From positions 310,001 to 374,000 of the forward strand of contig JAJOZX010001077.1 in assembly GCA_023014485.1 (NCBI GenBank): DNA of 64,000 bases. Reading direction: 5' to 3'. Below the pieces are notes generated by a model. It was not told the DNA's origin, searched no databases, and saw only the letters and a list, made by a program, of their open reading frames with translations. This DNA is from Bathynomus jamesi. Its lineage: Eukaryota; Arthropoda; Malacostraca; Isopoda; Cirolanidae. The position numbers and the translations under genes were made by a program. Position 1 is the stretch's first letter; each line of letters begins with the position of its first letter. Below, piece after piece: positions 1-11,371 of this stretch.

Positions 1-227
1 TTCAAGTATATACGAGAATGAATTGAGTGAAGAAGAGAAAGAAATACTCGATACGTTGGAATTTTAACTTTTAAAGGTAAGAATCACTTCGACTATGATA
101 TAAAAATCATGCTTTCTATATTTCCTGAGTTCAAAAATAAATTTCTTTATTGGGCTACTTTCTACCAAAACCCGCTACTTTTTCTAACTTTTGTGCTACT
201 TTTTAAAAAATTCATCTGGCAACCCTG
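1..227. mobile_element. 3' end of a hAT-like DNA transposon
   Basis: An open frame enters from the window edge and stops at 65-67; its visible end is acidic and lysine-rich. After about 150 bases of AT-rich sequence the block ends with TGGCAACCCTG at 217-227. Reverse-complemented, this is CAGGGTTGCCA, a terminal inverted repeat typical of hAT elements. The other end lies outside the window, so the target duplication cannot be checked. The family call rests on the terminus alone. Confidence 0.45.
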
Positions 228-333
228 GTATACAGCGTGCCACCTCCCCCATCCCCAGCCGGAGTAACGGAGAATTCTTTCTCTCACTCAGATTGAGTCA
301 TCCCCCACCCAATACCTCCCATAATACCCCTTT

Positions 334-1203
334 TTGAGTCAATTCAGCAACATGGAAATGAATACATACCCGCAACTCTGTGATATCTGCAATGATGCAA
401 CAGACGAGACAGGGGCGATGAGGTGTGATTTTTGTCAGCTACTTTTTTATTTTAAATGCCTAGAATGGGGAGGTGAAAAAATACCCCTTATAACGGACGC
501 AAAGCAACTTAATGGGATAAATTTTTCTGCGAAAACTGCTTGACCGAATTAAACTCTTTTACAGTATTTAAAGCAGAAAGAGACTACGAGAAGAAAATGA
601 AAGAGGAAAGTGGGAACAAAGAACAGTGGAAAATAGAAGAAACGGAGAAAGGCGAAATAGAAAAAAAATCAAATACCGTCACAAAACGAGGCCGAAAACA
701 TGCAGGCGACAGAGAGTGCAAACACAACAGATAGTATAAGGGTAACGAAGGACATCAACACAAATTGCACAAATAGGAAAAGAGAAGAGGGCAATCGAGA
801 ACACGAAGAAAACGGAGTGAAACTGTCCCCCAATAAAGAGCAAAAAACAAAGGCCCCGAGTAAATATGAGGAAGGAATTATATGCAGATATTATATAAAA
901 GATAATTGCAGATTTAAAAGAGGACAATGTGTATATGAACATCCCCCCAATATGCAATTTCTTCTATAATAATGGTCATTGTAAATTTGGAGACAGATGC
1001 AAATTCTACCACCCGGACATCTGCAGGACTTGCGCAAAATATGGAACCTGAAAATTCGGAAAAAATGCTACTATCAACATCTCCCGACGGACTCAAAGAA
1101 CAACGGACAAAGTTTAAATGAAAATAGGAATAACAATAACAATAGGAACACAGTAAGCGAACAAAAATTTTTTTCAACATCGCGGACACGTTACGGATGC
1201 TAA
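334..1203 (+). pseudogene. LINE-1 ORF1: PHD-like plus CCCH zinc-finger protein, broken
   Basis: This is probably the nucleic-acid-binding ORF1 protein of LINE-1. The first block (334-543) has a PHD/RING-like cysteine pattern, CDIC then RCDFC then FKC, with the usual histidine of CxxxxHxxC replaced by tyrosine. A lysine/glutamate-rich, probably coiled stretch follows (540-830). Next come three CCCH-type fingers: ICRYYIKDNC...CVYEH at about 880-941, CNFFYNNGHC...CKFYH at about 953-1014, and a third at about 1021-1080. The fingers lie in different frames. One shift is at a run of six C near 943-948; the third finger has a stop where a cysteine is expected. A PHD-like finger is known from some LINE ORF1 proteins; a CCCH array is less usual. 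Confidence 0.6.
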
Positions 1204-1317
1204 ATGTCATCCACATGCAGTTGACACAGCTGGAAACCCCGAGCCAAACCGATACCAGGCAAGAAACTACCAGTACAAGTAGACGGAAACGGATCTCTCT
1301 CGGAGGATCATAGGGCA

Positions 1318-1850
1318 ACGAAAAACAGAGAACATAAAAATTGTCCTGGCTAATATTCAAGGAATAAGACCAAACCAATCACTCAATAAGGTTTCGTACC
1401 TGAAAGGATTTATGGACGAAACAAGGGCGGACACCGCATGCCTCACAGAAACTCATCTTAAGGATTACCAAGGAAATTGTGAAAACTGCGAACATTGTAT
1501 TGATAAGAAAGAGATAAATATGGAGGGCTTCAACTTACTAAGAGCGGATAGAACGACGAGACGTAAAGGTGGCTGTGCTATATATGTACAGGAAGGTCAT
1601 ATGACAGAGACGATAATAAGTAAATCAAACAGCTATGTGGAACTCCTAGCAGTGAAAACAGAAAAATTAAACGTGATACTAATAGTCATCTATAGACCTG
1701 CAAGCAACCCAACCGAAAAATTCTCGGAGGCCATTGATGACATCAGAAAGCTAATAAAGGCCATAAACCTTCCACCCCCCAATATAATGATCTGCGGAGA
1801 CTTTAACTTCCCATTTATAAAATACAAAAAGGTAGATAGGAATATATATA
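1318..1850 (+). pseudogene. LINE-1 ORF2 endonuclease, N-terminal part
   Basis: This is the N-terminal part of the apurinic/apyrimidinic-type endonuclease that nicks target DNA during retrotransposition. Recognisable motifs are an ANIQGIR start, the catalytic glutamate in CLTETHL, a GGCAIYV strand, the VIYRP strand and ICGDFNFP. The reading frame is open from 1412 to 1850 and is then cut by the LINE-A insertion at an ATATATA stretch. The missing C-terminal half of the domain is found at 14471-14620. Confidence 0.75.
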
Positions 1851-1861
1851 TCTTACCCTGT

Positions 1862-3212
1862 TAAGAGAAGCAGGAAGCCCCCTGATTAAATCTTACAACT
1901 ATCATACTAAGATTATTCCTAGATCGAATGATTTTATTGCCCCCCTGAAGAGGGAATCGAAAGACGCCTATGATTTGTGGTGCTTTCATGGTAGACCCAG
2001 ATTAGGACCAGTATACATGAATATGTGTAAAAGTAAATGTAAACAGGCGATGTAAACAGGAAGAAGAGTCTATTCGAGCATCAAAAGCCTGTGAAGCTCG
2101 CATAAATAACGATAATAAATTTTGGAAATTTGTTAAGAATCAAACGGGTGTCAAAAATGTCCTCCCTCTGACAATCGATGGGGTGTCGGGGCAGGATGAA
2201 ATTGCAAAGCTGTGGAAAAACCACTACTCTGACACTCTTAACAGTGTGAGTAGGGATAATCTTAAGATAGATTGCAGCGAAACAATTGTGGGAGGGACAA
2301 GGGAAAATACTCTGATATCATTTTCTGAAGTAAAGAGGTTAATTAAAGAGTTAAAGACTGGTTCTGCGTTAGGGGTAGATGACTTATCGAATGAACACTT
2401 AAAATATGCCAATGACGCAGTATGTCTGCATATATCATTGCTCCTATCAGCCATGCTTACTCATAGCTACATCCCTGCAGAGTTCATGAGGGTATATATC
2501 TTGCCCCTGGTCAAAAATAAGTACGGAGATATTCTGTCCAGCAATAATTACAGGCGTATTGCTGTCGCTTCCTGCTTCTCGAAACTACTAGAAAAACTCT
2601 TGTTACTCCGATTAAATTAGTTCCTATGGACATCTAATCAGTTTGGTTTTAAAAGGTCCCACTGAACTGACCTGCGTATCTGTGTACTTAAAGAAACAAT
2701 ATCTAAATACATTGACAGTAATTCAACTATTTATAGCTGTTTCCTAGATATAAGTAAGGCATATGACAGGGTGAACCACAATATTTTATTTGAAAGACTA
2801 GAAGACAGGAAGGTTCCCATGTACATATTAAATGTATTGAAATTTTGGTATTCCCACCAATCTTTCACCGTTAGGTGGGACAATGTACTATCCGAGTGTT
2901 TTGGTTCTTCTTGCGGGGTGAGACAAGGCTCCTTGCTCTCCCCTATGCTGTTTTATGTGTATATTGACGGATTAATTGCTTCACAGTGGGATGTTGTATA
3001 GATAACACAAGGATAAATAACTTAGTTTATGCCGATGATATGGTGTTAATAAGTCCCTCTGTTAAAGGTCTGGATCGGCTACTAAAAGTCTGCGAAGTGT
3101 ATTCGCATAAACATGATATTCTTTTTAATGTTACAAAAACTAAGGTTATGCAATTTCATCCTAAAAGCTGTAATCAACCAACTGATATAAGGTTTAAAAT
3201 GATGGTGAAGTA
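1862..3212 (+). pseudogene. LINE-A reverse transcriptase, first part
   Basis: This covers the region before the polymerase (about 1862-2180) and the reverse transcriptase core. Visible motifs are NNYRRIAVA (about 2543), NQFGFKRSH (about 2636), the catalytic aspartate of CFLDISKAYD (about 2741), SCGVRQGSLLSP (2910) and the catalytic YADDMV (about 3028). Frame breaks occur near 2050, at 2620 (a stop after LLLLRLN), in the 2660 region and near 2985. A deletion removes a few codons before the CCIDN segment relative to LINE-B. The coding frame continues after the MULE at 13867. Confidence 0.8.
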
Positions 3213-3221
3213 ATTGAGGAA
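3213..3221. repeat. Left 9-bp target duplication of the MULE
   Basis: ATTGAGGAA occurs here and at 13867-13875, directly outside the terminal inverted repeats. The homologous LINE-B site has one copy. Confidence 0.85.
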
Positions 3222-3778
3222 GGGAATGGGACGGTTCAGCGCCGCCGTTTCAGCACCGCCGTTTCAGCGCCACAATATTTCGAAGGAAAAGCAAATAACT
3301 TTAAAATATTTCTATGCAAAAGCAAACAACTTTAAAATAAGAAATTTATTAATGTAAAATGAATACGTCATTTAAAACTAAAAAAATATTAGTTTGAAAT
3401 TAATTTAAAAAATTGTGCGCTATTCCACGCAAGAACTCTACTTTACTTCTATTTCCATATTCTGAAACGATTTTAAATATTCTTTCGTCCGCTTTTCTGA
3501 ACTTTTGTAATTTAACTTGAGGATTATGCCCAGCTAAAAGTTTTTCAAAATATTCGTCGCGTCCTTTCTGAACTCTATGCAGCGTATCGATGAACTTCCA
3601 TATGGTCGGGTGGAACATCCCTAATTCACTACGCAATCTTCTATTTGCTGCTTCAGCATGATTATTTGTTCTATCTACCTCACGTAATGTACGTTGAAAC
3701 ATATTCCACATCTCCGCTGGAAACAATGGCTGTCTTCTACCAGTACCCCTTCTGTTTGGACGACCAATGTAGTTCTCT

Positions 3779-3842
3779 TCAAACCAGTTTAAAAGTGGAA
3801 GCAATTCCTCTCAAACCAGTTTAAAAGTGGAAGCAATTCCTC
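3779..3842. repeat. 32-bp tandem duplication inside the MULE transposase
   Basis: Two exact copies of a 32-base unit (3779-3810 and 3811-3842). The length is not a multiple of three, so it shifts the frame; the same LLPLLNWFE residues appear at the end of one open frame and the start of the next. Confidence 0.85.
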
Positions 3843-4378
3843 TGGTAATTCCATTGCTAGGGCGTCTACATGATCGTCAATGTCGTTAACAGGTACGAAC
3901 GCTAGAGCCGGTACCATTTTAGCACTTAATGTAAAATCTGGATTGGTATTAAATGAATGCATGAGACCCATCCTGCTAATTTGTTTTATTATATTTTGCG
4001 ATAAATGGAATAAGCAGCCTCTAATTTCTAATTCATGAAAGCAGTCTTTCATAGCTGTAAAAGCTGCCTGTTCGAAATCACAAAGGATTGAGTCCGATCG
4101 TACATTGGGTACCAACTCTTTAATCAATTCGAACATCCGTACATAAGTTGCACGCTGCCTATTTTGTAAGAGTACATATAGTATTGGGTGACCACCACCA
4201 TGTTTCTTGACCATAATAATATAAACTTGATAAAATAATTGAGGTGCTATTGCAAAGGTTCCATCGGCGTACCATATTTTTGAAGTTGCTAAATGTTGCA
4301 ACCAACTCTCCCTTCCAAATATAATAATTCTTTTGTAGCCCATTCCACTATCACTCGAGCAAAATTTTTCGGATCATA

Positions 4379-4869
4379 TGTAGAATTCGGACCCCTACCA
4401 AGGTTGGGGTCCGAATTCTACATTAGCGGAAGGTTGGGGTCTGTATTCTCCATTTGGCTTGTTTAAGCTACTCTTTAACTATTTGAGTTTCTAAGGCTAA
4501 CTAACGAAAATATCATGACCTAACCTAACCAATCGTCAAGGGCGTACAGTTAACCTAACGATTGGTTAGGTTAGGTTGTGATATTTTCGTTAGTTAGCCT
4601 TATAAAGCTAACTAAAGAAGGCTGGGGTCCGAATTCTACATTTGATATAAGATTTTACAATTGTGTGATTTTAATGGTTTTTATTTGTGATAATAATAAT
4701 AAAATTTTCTATGAACCTTTAAATTGTTTATTGATGTCCTTATACGATTCGTTTGGGGTCTGGCTTCTATAATCTATACATTAGGGGAAAGTTGGGGTCT
4801 GGATTCTACATTAGGGGAAAGTTGGGGTCTGTATTCTCCATTAGGGTTACCTGGGGTCCGAATTCTACA
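4379..4869. mobile_element. 491-bp MITE with TA target duplication, inside the MULE gene
   Basis: The ends are TGTAGAATTCGGACCCC and its reverse complement, flanked by TA on both sides (4377-4378 and 4870-4871). The surrounding bases GGATCA-TA and TA-TGATCC belong to the split transposase gene. Inside, variants of GTTGGGGTCTGNATTCTNCATT recur at least five times near both ends, and a hairpin occupies the centre. There is no coding capacity. The TA duplication points to the Tc1/mariner (IS630) superfamily, but no transposase is present to confirm it. Confidence 0.75.
4493..4608. repeat. Hairpin at the centre of the MITE
   Basis: Arms of about 40 bases (GGCTAACTAACGAAAATATCA at the left and its complement at the right) are separated by about 30 bases. 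They contain short CCTAA/TTAGG tracts. Confidence 0.75.
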
Positions 4870-5428
4870 TATGATCCAATTTTTCCCCTCTATCTGGTGT
4901 TGGTTTATATATTTTGTATTCGTGTGGTAATTCTAACTCCTGAATGTTTCGGGGGTTGTCGGGAACATCATTTACTTCATTCCGTTTTCGACGAATAATT
5001 TTACGCAAAGCTTGCCTATTTGGTACTTGTGCGATTCCGGCTTGGGACATATTTTCTAAGCATTTGTTAATAATTATGCTGGGAGGTTCACAAGTTTTCT
5101 CAGCCTGGTTTCTTACCTCTGTTTTTGCTTTTTCTATTTCAATTGCCACTGCAGATGGTGGATGTGTATGCTCGTTAAGTTCCTTATTACTTGTGCATTC
5201 ATTGTATGAATTCTTGCCTTGCATCGTCCATCTTCATGACAACGCCAAAACTTAACGTTATTGTCTGTCTTACTTACTTTGTCAAATCTATATAAATATC
5301 CAGCATGACAGAATTTATCTTTTCCTCTTTTACTTTGAACTAATTGGGCCATGGCTAAATATTTGAAAATAAAAAAAGCGCACTGCACACACAATAGCAG
5401 ACAGCAATTTTTTTAAAGAACACGTCTA

Positions 5429-6420
5429 TTGAAAAATTTATTATTTAGCTTGAGAGAGATTATTTTGATTTAGGTGTAGTATTAAGGTTAAGTTTACTTT
5501 AAATAGACTCGGTAATTATAGAAATAATAATGGCCTATTTAGACACTGTCAACACAGCTACAGACTTTTTCACTGTAGGTTGCAGTGGTTTTCAGGTTAA
5601 ATTTGGTCAGCAGCCAGATTACTAACTATGGTGAAGCTAAATTCATCAAAATTAATTTAGACTTACCAAAAATGAAGTTGCCAGTTGAACGTTACCCTTT
5701 CAGTTTCTAACTGATTCATAAGTTTCATTTAGTTTTCAGGTTTTTAATTTTCGTTGTTAAGTTTTAGGTTATTGTTTAACACACTGCTAGGTTATTTATT
5801 TGTAGGGGCTATTTCCCAGACCTAGGTTTTGCAGGTTAAGTTAAGCTAGGGCTGGATTGCCCTTAAGTTTTTGGTTTTAAAGGTTTAAGGTTTAGAAGGT
5901 TTTATTTAAGTTAAGTTAGGGCTATATTGCCTTTAGGTTTTAATAGGGGCTATAACAGCCATTTAATTATTGAGTTAGGGCCGTTGTAGCCCGGTTCGAG
6001 TTTCGTCTAGGTACCTAGTTTTTCTCTTACCTTAGTTATTTTCTTTAACTTACTTGCACCTAGTTCTGATAGGCCTCTATTTAGTTAAACATGGGTTTTG
6101 ATTAATTGCAGTGGTTATTAATTAAGGATACGTTTAATTAAAGGTTGTTAGGTTTGAAGGTTGACTCAGTTTCCCGGTTTGGGTAACCACGAGCATTTTA
6201 ATTTTTTTGAGAAAAAAGGGCCCGCTTCATGCGGTCAAAAATTTTCAAGACTGGCAAAGCTCCGTTTTTCTTTGTCCCAGAAACTTTTTTTTTCCTTCTT
6301 TTTGTTAATTAGGGAAACCCAACTTCACTAGTTGGTTAGAAACGAGGGTTTTTATTTTTATTTATTTTGTTTATATTTTTTGGAAATATATGCGGTTATT
6401 TCTAACCACTTTTTTCAACA
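5429..6420 (-). repeat. 3' LTR of BEL-1
   Basis: 992-bp direct repeat of 12386-13385. I saw about four substitutions and eight small indels between the two copies, most indels in T, A or G runs. Confidence 0.9.
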
Positions 6421-6611
6421 TTCCCCCAAGGGGAAAAATTTACCCAGAATTGTATTCTTGGGAAATTTTATTTATTTATTTATTTTTTTTTAATGAAAAT
6501 GACATGCTCTTCAGAAAAGTTCCTTTTAGGTGAAATATGAAGATGAAAGCGTCTTTTCTGTAGAACGTTGGTCCTAAGTTATAGCTATTTACAATTTTCT
6601 ATTTGTGGTCT

Positions 6612-7022
6612 TCACAAAGATCCACTCTGTATTTTCCTTTGCAGTTCTTCCCGAAATCTAACTGCAGCTTGTCTTTGTGGTCGGGGTTGAGTAGCGGCAG
6701 TAGTAGTGTCAGGAGAATCTACAGTTCCTGATTCTGTGGAAGAATTTTCCAGTTCTTCCAGGTCAATATTCGGCTTATCAGTTATTTCCAGTGGGTATAA
6801 CCGATATATGTGTCTTCTGGAGAGATGACCATTGGGTGTTTTTACAGTTACATGCCTGATTATGCCATCTTCATCTGGGTGTAATGTTTCAATTACAGCA
6901 ATCTTCCAGAAGTATTTGGGATTCATAGAATTTTCATCTAAGAGACATAGTTCTCCTACTTTAGGTTCTTTACTTACTGGTTGTTTGTGTTGTTGGTATT
7001 CTTTTTCCCTCAAACTACTCAA
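6612..7022 (-). pseudogene. BEL-1 integrase C-terminal DUF5641 domain
   Basis: PKVGELCLLDENSMNPKYFW, then VIETLHPDEDGIIRHVTVKT and the RLYPLE strand identify the DUF5641 domain that follows integrase in BEL/Pao polyproteins. It is one frame away from the integrase block, ends about 190 bases before the 3' LTR and has a polar C-terminal tail. Confidence 0.85.
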
Positions 7023-8368
7023 ATATTCGTATCGCCATCTTTTTTGATTTCTTGAGATTGTTTAGCTCCCTTATGAAAGTAATCCAGTATTTTCTTTCTT
7101 TCTTTGTCCTCTGTTGTTGTCATATAATCAGCATCCACCTGATCATCTTCATTAACAGCTTCTTGGGTATCATTAGTGGTTAAAAAGTTGAATTTGGTAT
7201 TGTCATACCCAAAAAGCAACTTGAAAGGAGTTAGTAGATCAGAGGAAGGATCTTCATTTGAATTAACATAAGTGAGTGGTCTTGAATTAATTGTGTTCAT
7301 TATTTCAAGAACAATTGTTTTTAGTTCAGTTAACGGGATTTTTCTTCCTTTTAGGGAGGTATAGAGGGCTCTTTTGACTAAACCCACCATTCTTTCAGCT
7401 ATTCCTAAGGTTCTGGGTGAATAGGCTGCTGTAAATTTCCACTGGATACCATGATCAGAGAGGTACTGAGACACAAGAACATTTTGGAACCAATGTTTAA
7501 GGTAATCTTCAGATCTTTTGAAGGTGGATTGATTGTCTGAAATCAAAACCTTTGGAAGGGAGTAGTTTAAGGACAAATGGTAGAGTTCTCTTAAAAAGGT
7601 TTTAGCAGAAAGGTCAGTGCAGATGTGAAGGCTGGTGAATCTGGTGGCGCAGCAAGTGAACAATAATAAGTAGACTTTCATGAATTGGTTATTCTCATCC
7701 TGGACAGAAATTGGACCAACATAGTCAAGGGCAGTTTTTTCAAAGGGTTTTTCATAGCTTAAACGTTCCGTTACTAAGGGTCCAGTAGTAGGCACTTCAT
7801 AAGCCATGGCAAAGTATTTTTGGCAAAACAGACATTGTTTCAGAACCTTTTTAACTACTTGCCTTATTTTGGGGATCCAGAATTCCTGTCTGAGGAAATT
7901 GCATGTGGTAGCTAAGGTTGCATGACTGGCTTTTGCATGACATTCAGTTACAATTAACGTTGTTAAATGAGAATTTTCAGGCAGTAGTACAGGATACCTA
8001 GCAGAATAGTTAAGGTTAGTTGCATATTTATATCTCCCCATTGTTCTGACTAACCCTTCTTTGTCAATGAAGAGTTTTAGATTCTTTTGCAGCTTTGTTA
8101 GGTCCTCAACTTTTTCTCCTTTATTTAGTTTGTGGATTATTTCTTTTTCTTTTGAGAAATGTTGTTGCTGGACTAATTTTAGCCAGTAATTTGTGGCCTT
8201 AGTTTTGTAAGCTGTATGATTTTTCTCCAAGACAGCAATTTGTTCTTCCATTGTCAGGTTACATTTGGGGTTATATTTGTGAGTGCGGAAGTACTTTAAG
8301 TTTTCTATGAACCGTAGAACATAGGCAGTGATTCTGACCAGTTTTTTCCTGTTAGAGAATCTTTCCAT
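7019..8368 (-). pseudogene. BEL-1 integrase
   Basis: An open frame of 449 codons. An N-terminal zinc-binding region has ECHAKASHATLATT and CLFCQKYF. The catalytic core has its first aspartate in KTALDYVGP, second in VLISDNQSTF and glutamate in GIAERMVGLVK. The usual WGG(F/S)WER form before the glutamate reads PRTLGIAERM here. The C-terminal extension continues in another frame at 7022. Integrase inserts the cDNA into the host chromosome. The frame is intact over the core, unlike the polymerase part. Confidence 0.85.
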
Positions 8369-8458
8369 TTAACAAGGGAGTTTTTTCATTTATTTCTTTA
8401 CAAGTTGTTTGACACACATTTATTGTTGTCTGTAAGGTTTCTTGGTGGGGGTTAAAAA

Positions 8459-8830
8459 TTAAGTTGGTGGCCATTCAATTTCATTTCTCAAAAATGTGGG
8501 ACCATGTTGGTAAAAGTGAAGAAGTTTTTGAAATTTCTTGAAAGATATTGGTCTGGTGAGTAGGTCTGCTGGGTTGTCTTCTCCTGCTACATGTCTGAAT
8601 TCCAGGTGATGGTTTAAGTTTCTTGTTGCTTCCTGAATGTCTTTCACTCTGTTTTTTACAAAGATTGATTTCATTTTTAGAGATTTTTGAGCAGTCCAAT
8701 TTAAAGCCACTTGTGAGTCTGTCCAAATTATTGTTTTGAAGAACTTTTGGTTTTCTGAGTTTTCTTCTAGGTAGGTTTCTTTAAGGTATTCTAGGACTTT
8801 GGTTCCTAGGCAGATTGCCATTAATTCCAA
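8459..8830 (-). pseudogene. BEL-1 RNase H region
   Basis: Typical BEL/Pao RNase H: the glutamate of MELMAICLG (start of the block), IIWTDSQVALNW with the catalytic aspartate, FVKNRVKDI, then FRHVAGEDNPADLLTRP. In the polyprotein it removes the RNA strand after reverse transcription. It is in a different frame from the RT block and overlaps it by ten bases. Confidence 0.85.
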
Positions 8831-10142
8831 GTTACAAATGGTCCAATTTTTTGATTTGGGTTGACTCTTGATTTAGCGTAAATTAGTTCGGATTTTCCAT
8901 TTCCAACTAGATAGCAACTTACTGCATAACCTTCTTGGCTGGCATCACAAAAGATGTGGAGTTGAAGATTTTCCATGAGAGGTTTGGGATTTTCAAAAGC
9001 TTGTCTAGGAAAATTCAGAAATTCCACTTTGTTTATTTCTTTACAAAGTTTTTTCCATTCACGCAGCATTTCCAGTTCTAGATATTCATCCCAATTTTTT
9101 TTGGTAGCTGTTACTTTCTGCATGAAGAGTTTTAATTTAAACACTAAGGGTGCAACAAATCCAATTGGATCAAACAATGATTGCACAGAACTTAGTATTT
9201 CTCTTTTAGTTTTGGCTTCTGAGTTCAAGTTTACAGTTTTTAGATGGAGTGTATCAGCACTTGTGTTCCAACCATATCCTAATAGTTTTACATTTTCTTT
9301 ATCTTCGGAGGAGGCTATGTCATGTTTTTCAAATAGTCCTTGAAGTTCTGAGTGATTAGAGGCCCATTCATATAGCTTCAAATTATATTCAATTAAAGTG
9401 TTTACACTATAATTGTAAAGGTCTTTGAGTTCTGAGAGATTGTTGGCATTAATTAAAGCATTGTCCATGTAAAAGCGGTTAGCTAGGTAGTCTGCCACTT
9501 GGTTTTGTTGTTCATTAAAAATGTGTTGAGAGATTGTTGTAGTAAAAATGGACTGCTTTTGTTGCCAAAGGTAACTCTTCTATATTTATAGCAGATCAGG
9601 TTGTTGTCATTTGGAGCCAATTGGGTATCTTTACCCACAGAATTTTGTGGGCATTGCAGTCAAATTCTGTTTGATATTTAAGTTGTAAATATGCTTTTTG
9701 AATGTCCCCAATCATCAAATATTTACCATGCCTTAATTTAATGCACAATTTTGCTAAGTGAGGTAGGAGTGAAGGGCAGTCCTCAGTAGCATCATTTACG
9801 GTTATTTCTTCTGGTTTGCTTTTACCCGAGGGATCTACTACAATCCTAACTTTAGTTGTTTGTACCCCAGGGCGAACTACGGGAAAATGAGGTAAAAAAT
9901 TTCCTGCTTGTCTTAAGTGTTCTGTTAGAGTACTTCTTCTATTATTCCTTCCTGGAATTGTTGTTCAAGGATGTCTGAATAAGGTTGCATTAAGTTATCT
10001 TTTTTTAATTTTTTGCAAGTGGACTTTAACCTGCTAATAGCATAGTTAAAGTTTGGTGAAATTTTATCTTTTTGGTCATTCCATGGTACCTTAACAGACA
10101 ATCTTTCATCTTCTATTTTAACTTCCTTTTCAAAGTTTGCAA
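8821..10142 (-). pseudogene. BEL-1 reverse transcriptase, broken
   Basis: The polymerase region is split by several shifts between 10142 and 9499. The first catalytic aspartate is in GDIQKAYLQL at about 9700. The second motif reads FYMDNAL at about 9465, that is YMDN where YxDD is usual. The last 225 codons (9498-8821) are open. They include WASNHSEL, the KLLGYGWNTSAD segment, FDPIGFVAP and FCDASQEGYAV, which starts the RNase H-like part. Confidence 0.8.
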
Positions 10143-10616
10143 TCAGATCTTTTTCTTTGTTTGAAATGGTTCATCCCCAGAAATACCCAAGTTTTCTAGT
10201 TTGCTAAATTGTGCAATCTGGTGTTCAATTTTTTTTAGATCTTCATTAGAAGTTGTACTAGTAGGTAGCGGGTTGGTAATACAGAAGCTGATCTGATCTC
10301 TTATTGGTTCTTTTTCTTTTTCAGGGTAGTAATCTGAAGGGAAACCCAATAAAAGTATTCCATAGGGAGATTTATAACAAGAGGCAGTATGAATCTGATG
10401 ACTGCTGAGGGCAAAAAGTTTGTGGGTTGCAGCCCCAAAAATTAACATGAAGTCAGCCACTTCATCAGCTTCAAAGTGATCTGCAAGCTGATAATTTAAT
10501 GATTTTAAATAAGTTTGAAGTTTCAGTAATCCTGGAACTTCATATTTAATATTAATATCATCAATTATGATGGCTTCTATTTCTTGGTAGTTTCCAGGGT
10601 TTCTAGAATCCTCCAA
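10143..10616 (-). pseudogene. BEL-1 protease C-terminal part and linker
   Basis: An open frame of 157 codons continues from the protease domain: KYEVPGLLKLQTYL, then MLIFGAATHKL (the loop corresponding to LIG/GAD in related elements) and YGILLLGFP. It ends with the KLENLGIS segment that in this superfamily precedes the reverse transcriptase. It is one base out of frame with the upstream block. Confidence 0.75.
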
Positions 10617-10627
10617 TTTAATTATAG

Positions 10628-11298
10628 CTACTTCATAATTTGGTTGTTTCTTGTGGCTATAAATCCTGTTATGGTTATGGATTCCTCGTAGTGTTTAGTT
10701 GGAAGATTTAATTTTTTCACAAGTTCCTTGGTAATGTAGCTGGCTTGACTACAATTATCCAAAAGTGCTCTGCATTTAATTGATTTTTCTGAGTTTCTTA
10801 TTCTCATTTGCATGGAAGGGATTAATGCTACTTCTTGATCAGTGTTTTTTAAACTTAATAAGTTAGTAACTTGTTTCCCTTGTTTTGAGTTTTCTTTTTG
10901 GGTAGCTACTTCCGTACTGGTTTTGGTTTTCTTATCTTCCTCTGGTTTTCCTTTTTGTTTGGTACAAAGGAAGGATAAATGGTTAGAAAACCCTGAACAG
11001 GGTTGTAAAGAAATGGGGCATTCTTTGGCTTGGTGTTTAGATGAGGTACATTTAGTACAATAATTTAATTTAGCAAGTTTTTTCAGTTTATCCCAACTTT
11101 CAGGGAAAGAATCACATTTTGAGATTCTGTGAGAGTTTTTCTTACACAATTTGCAGTAAGGTTCTCTCTGGTCAGTATATTGAGCTCTTCTTGAGGATTG
11201 TCTTTGGGTAGAAACCGCCAGAGCAGCTGTAGTTTGGCCAGAATACCATGGTTTTCTGGCTGGTTCTGGAGAGAAGTTTCTTTTTGTTTAGGTATCAA
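10628..11298 (-). pseudogene. BEL-1 gag zinc knuckles and start of the protease
   Basis: A cysteine-rich block at about 11160-10990 has CKKNSHRISKC, CTKCTSSKHQAKEC and a further HLSFLC, the paired knuckles of BEL/Pao gag. A lysine/glutamate-rich linker follows. The aspartic protease (DUF1758/A17 type) then begins with CRALLDNCSQASYI, where the aspartate of LLDNC is the expected catalytic residue. The frame shifts at the start of the block (11298 versus 11149). Confidence 0.8.
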
Positions 11299-11371
11299 GG
11301 TAGTTAACTCACTTTGTTCCAGATCAAAATTAACATTAGCTAAGGTTTTGGTAGCTTCAGCAATTGCTTCT

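Larger units (their letters stand above)
3400..5394 (-). pseudogene. FLYWCH-MULE transposase, broken
   Basis: Transposase of the MULE, read right to left. A FLYWCH zinc finger lies at about 5370-5230, with CHAGYLYRF, then WRCHEDGRCKARIHT. A basic linker with a GGT/NMSQAG region follows (5224-4872). The MULE RNase H-like domain comes next (4343-3811), with the first catalytic aspartate in WYADGTF, the second in LCDFEQAA and a CLFHLSQ strand. The catalytic glutamate is in RTNNHAEAANR at about 3670. The gene is broken by a frameshift between the FLYWCH finger and linker, by the MITE at 4379-4869, and by a 32-bp tandem duplication at 3779-3842. The family is established as a DDE-type transposase; this copy cannot be active as read. 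Confidence 0.85.

Noticed and set aside
4515..4580. CCTAA/TTAGG tracts like arthropod telomere repeat
   Set aside because: Two to three units that form the arms of the MITE hairpin; not a telomeric array.
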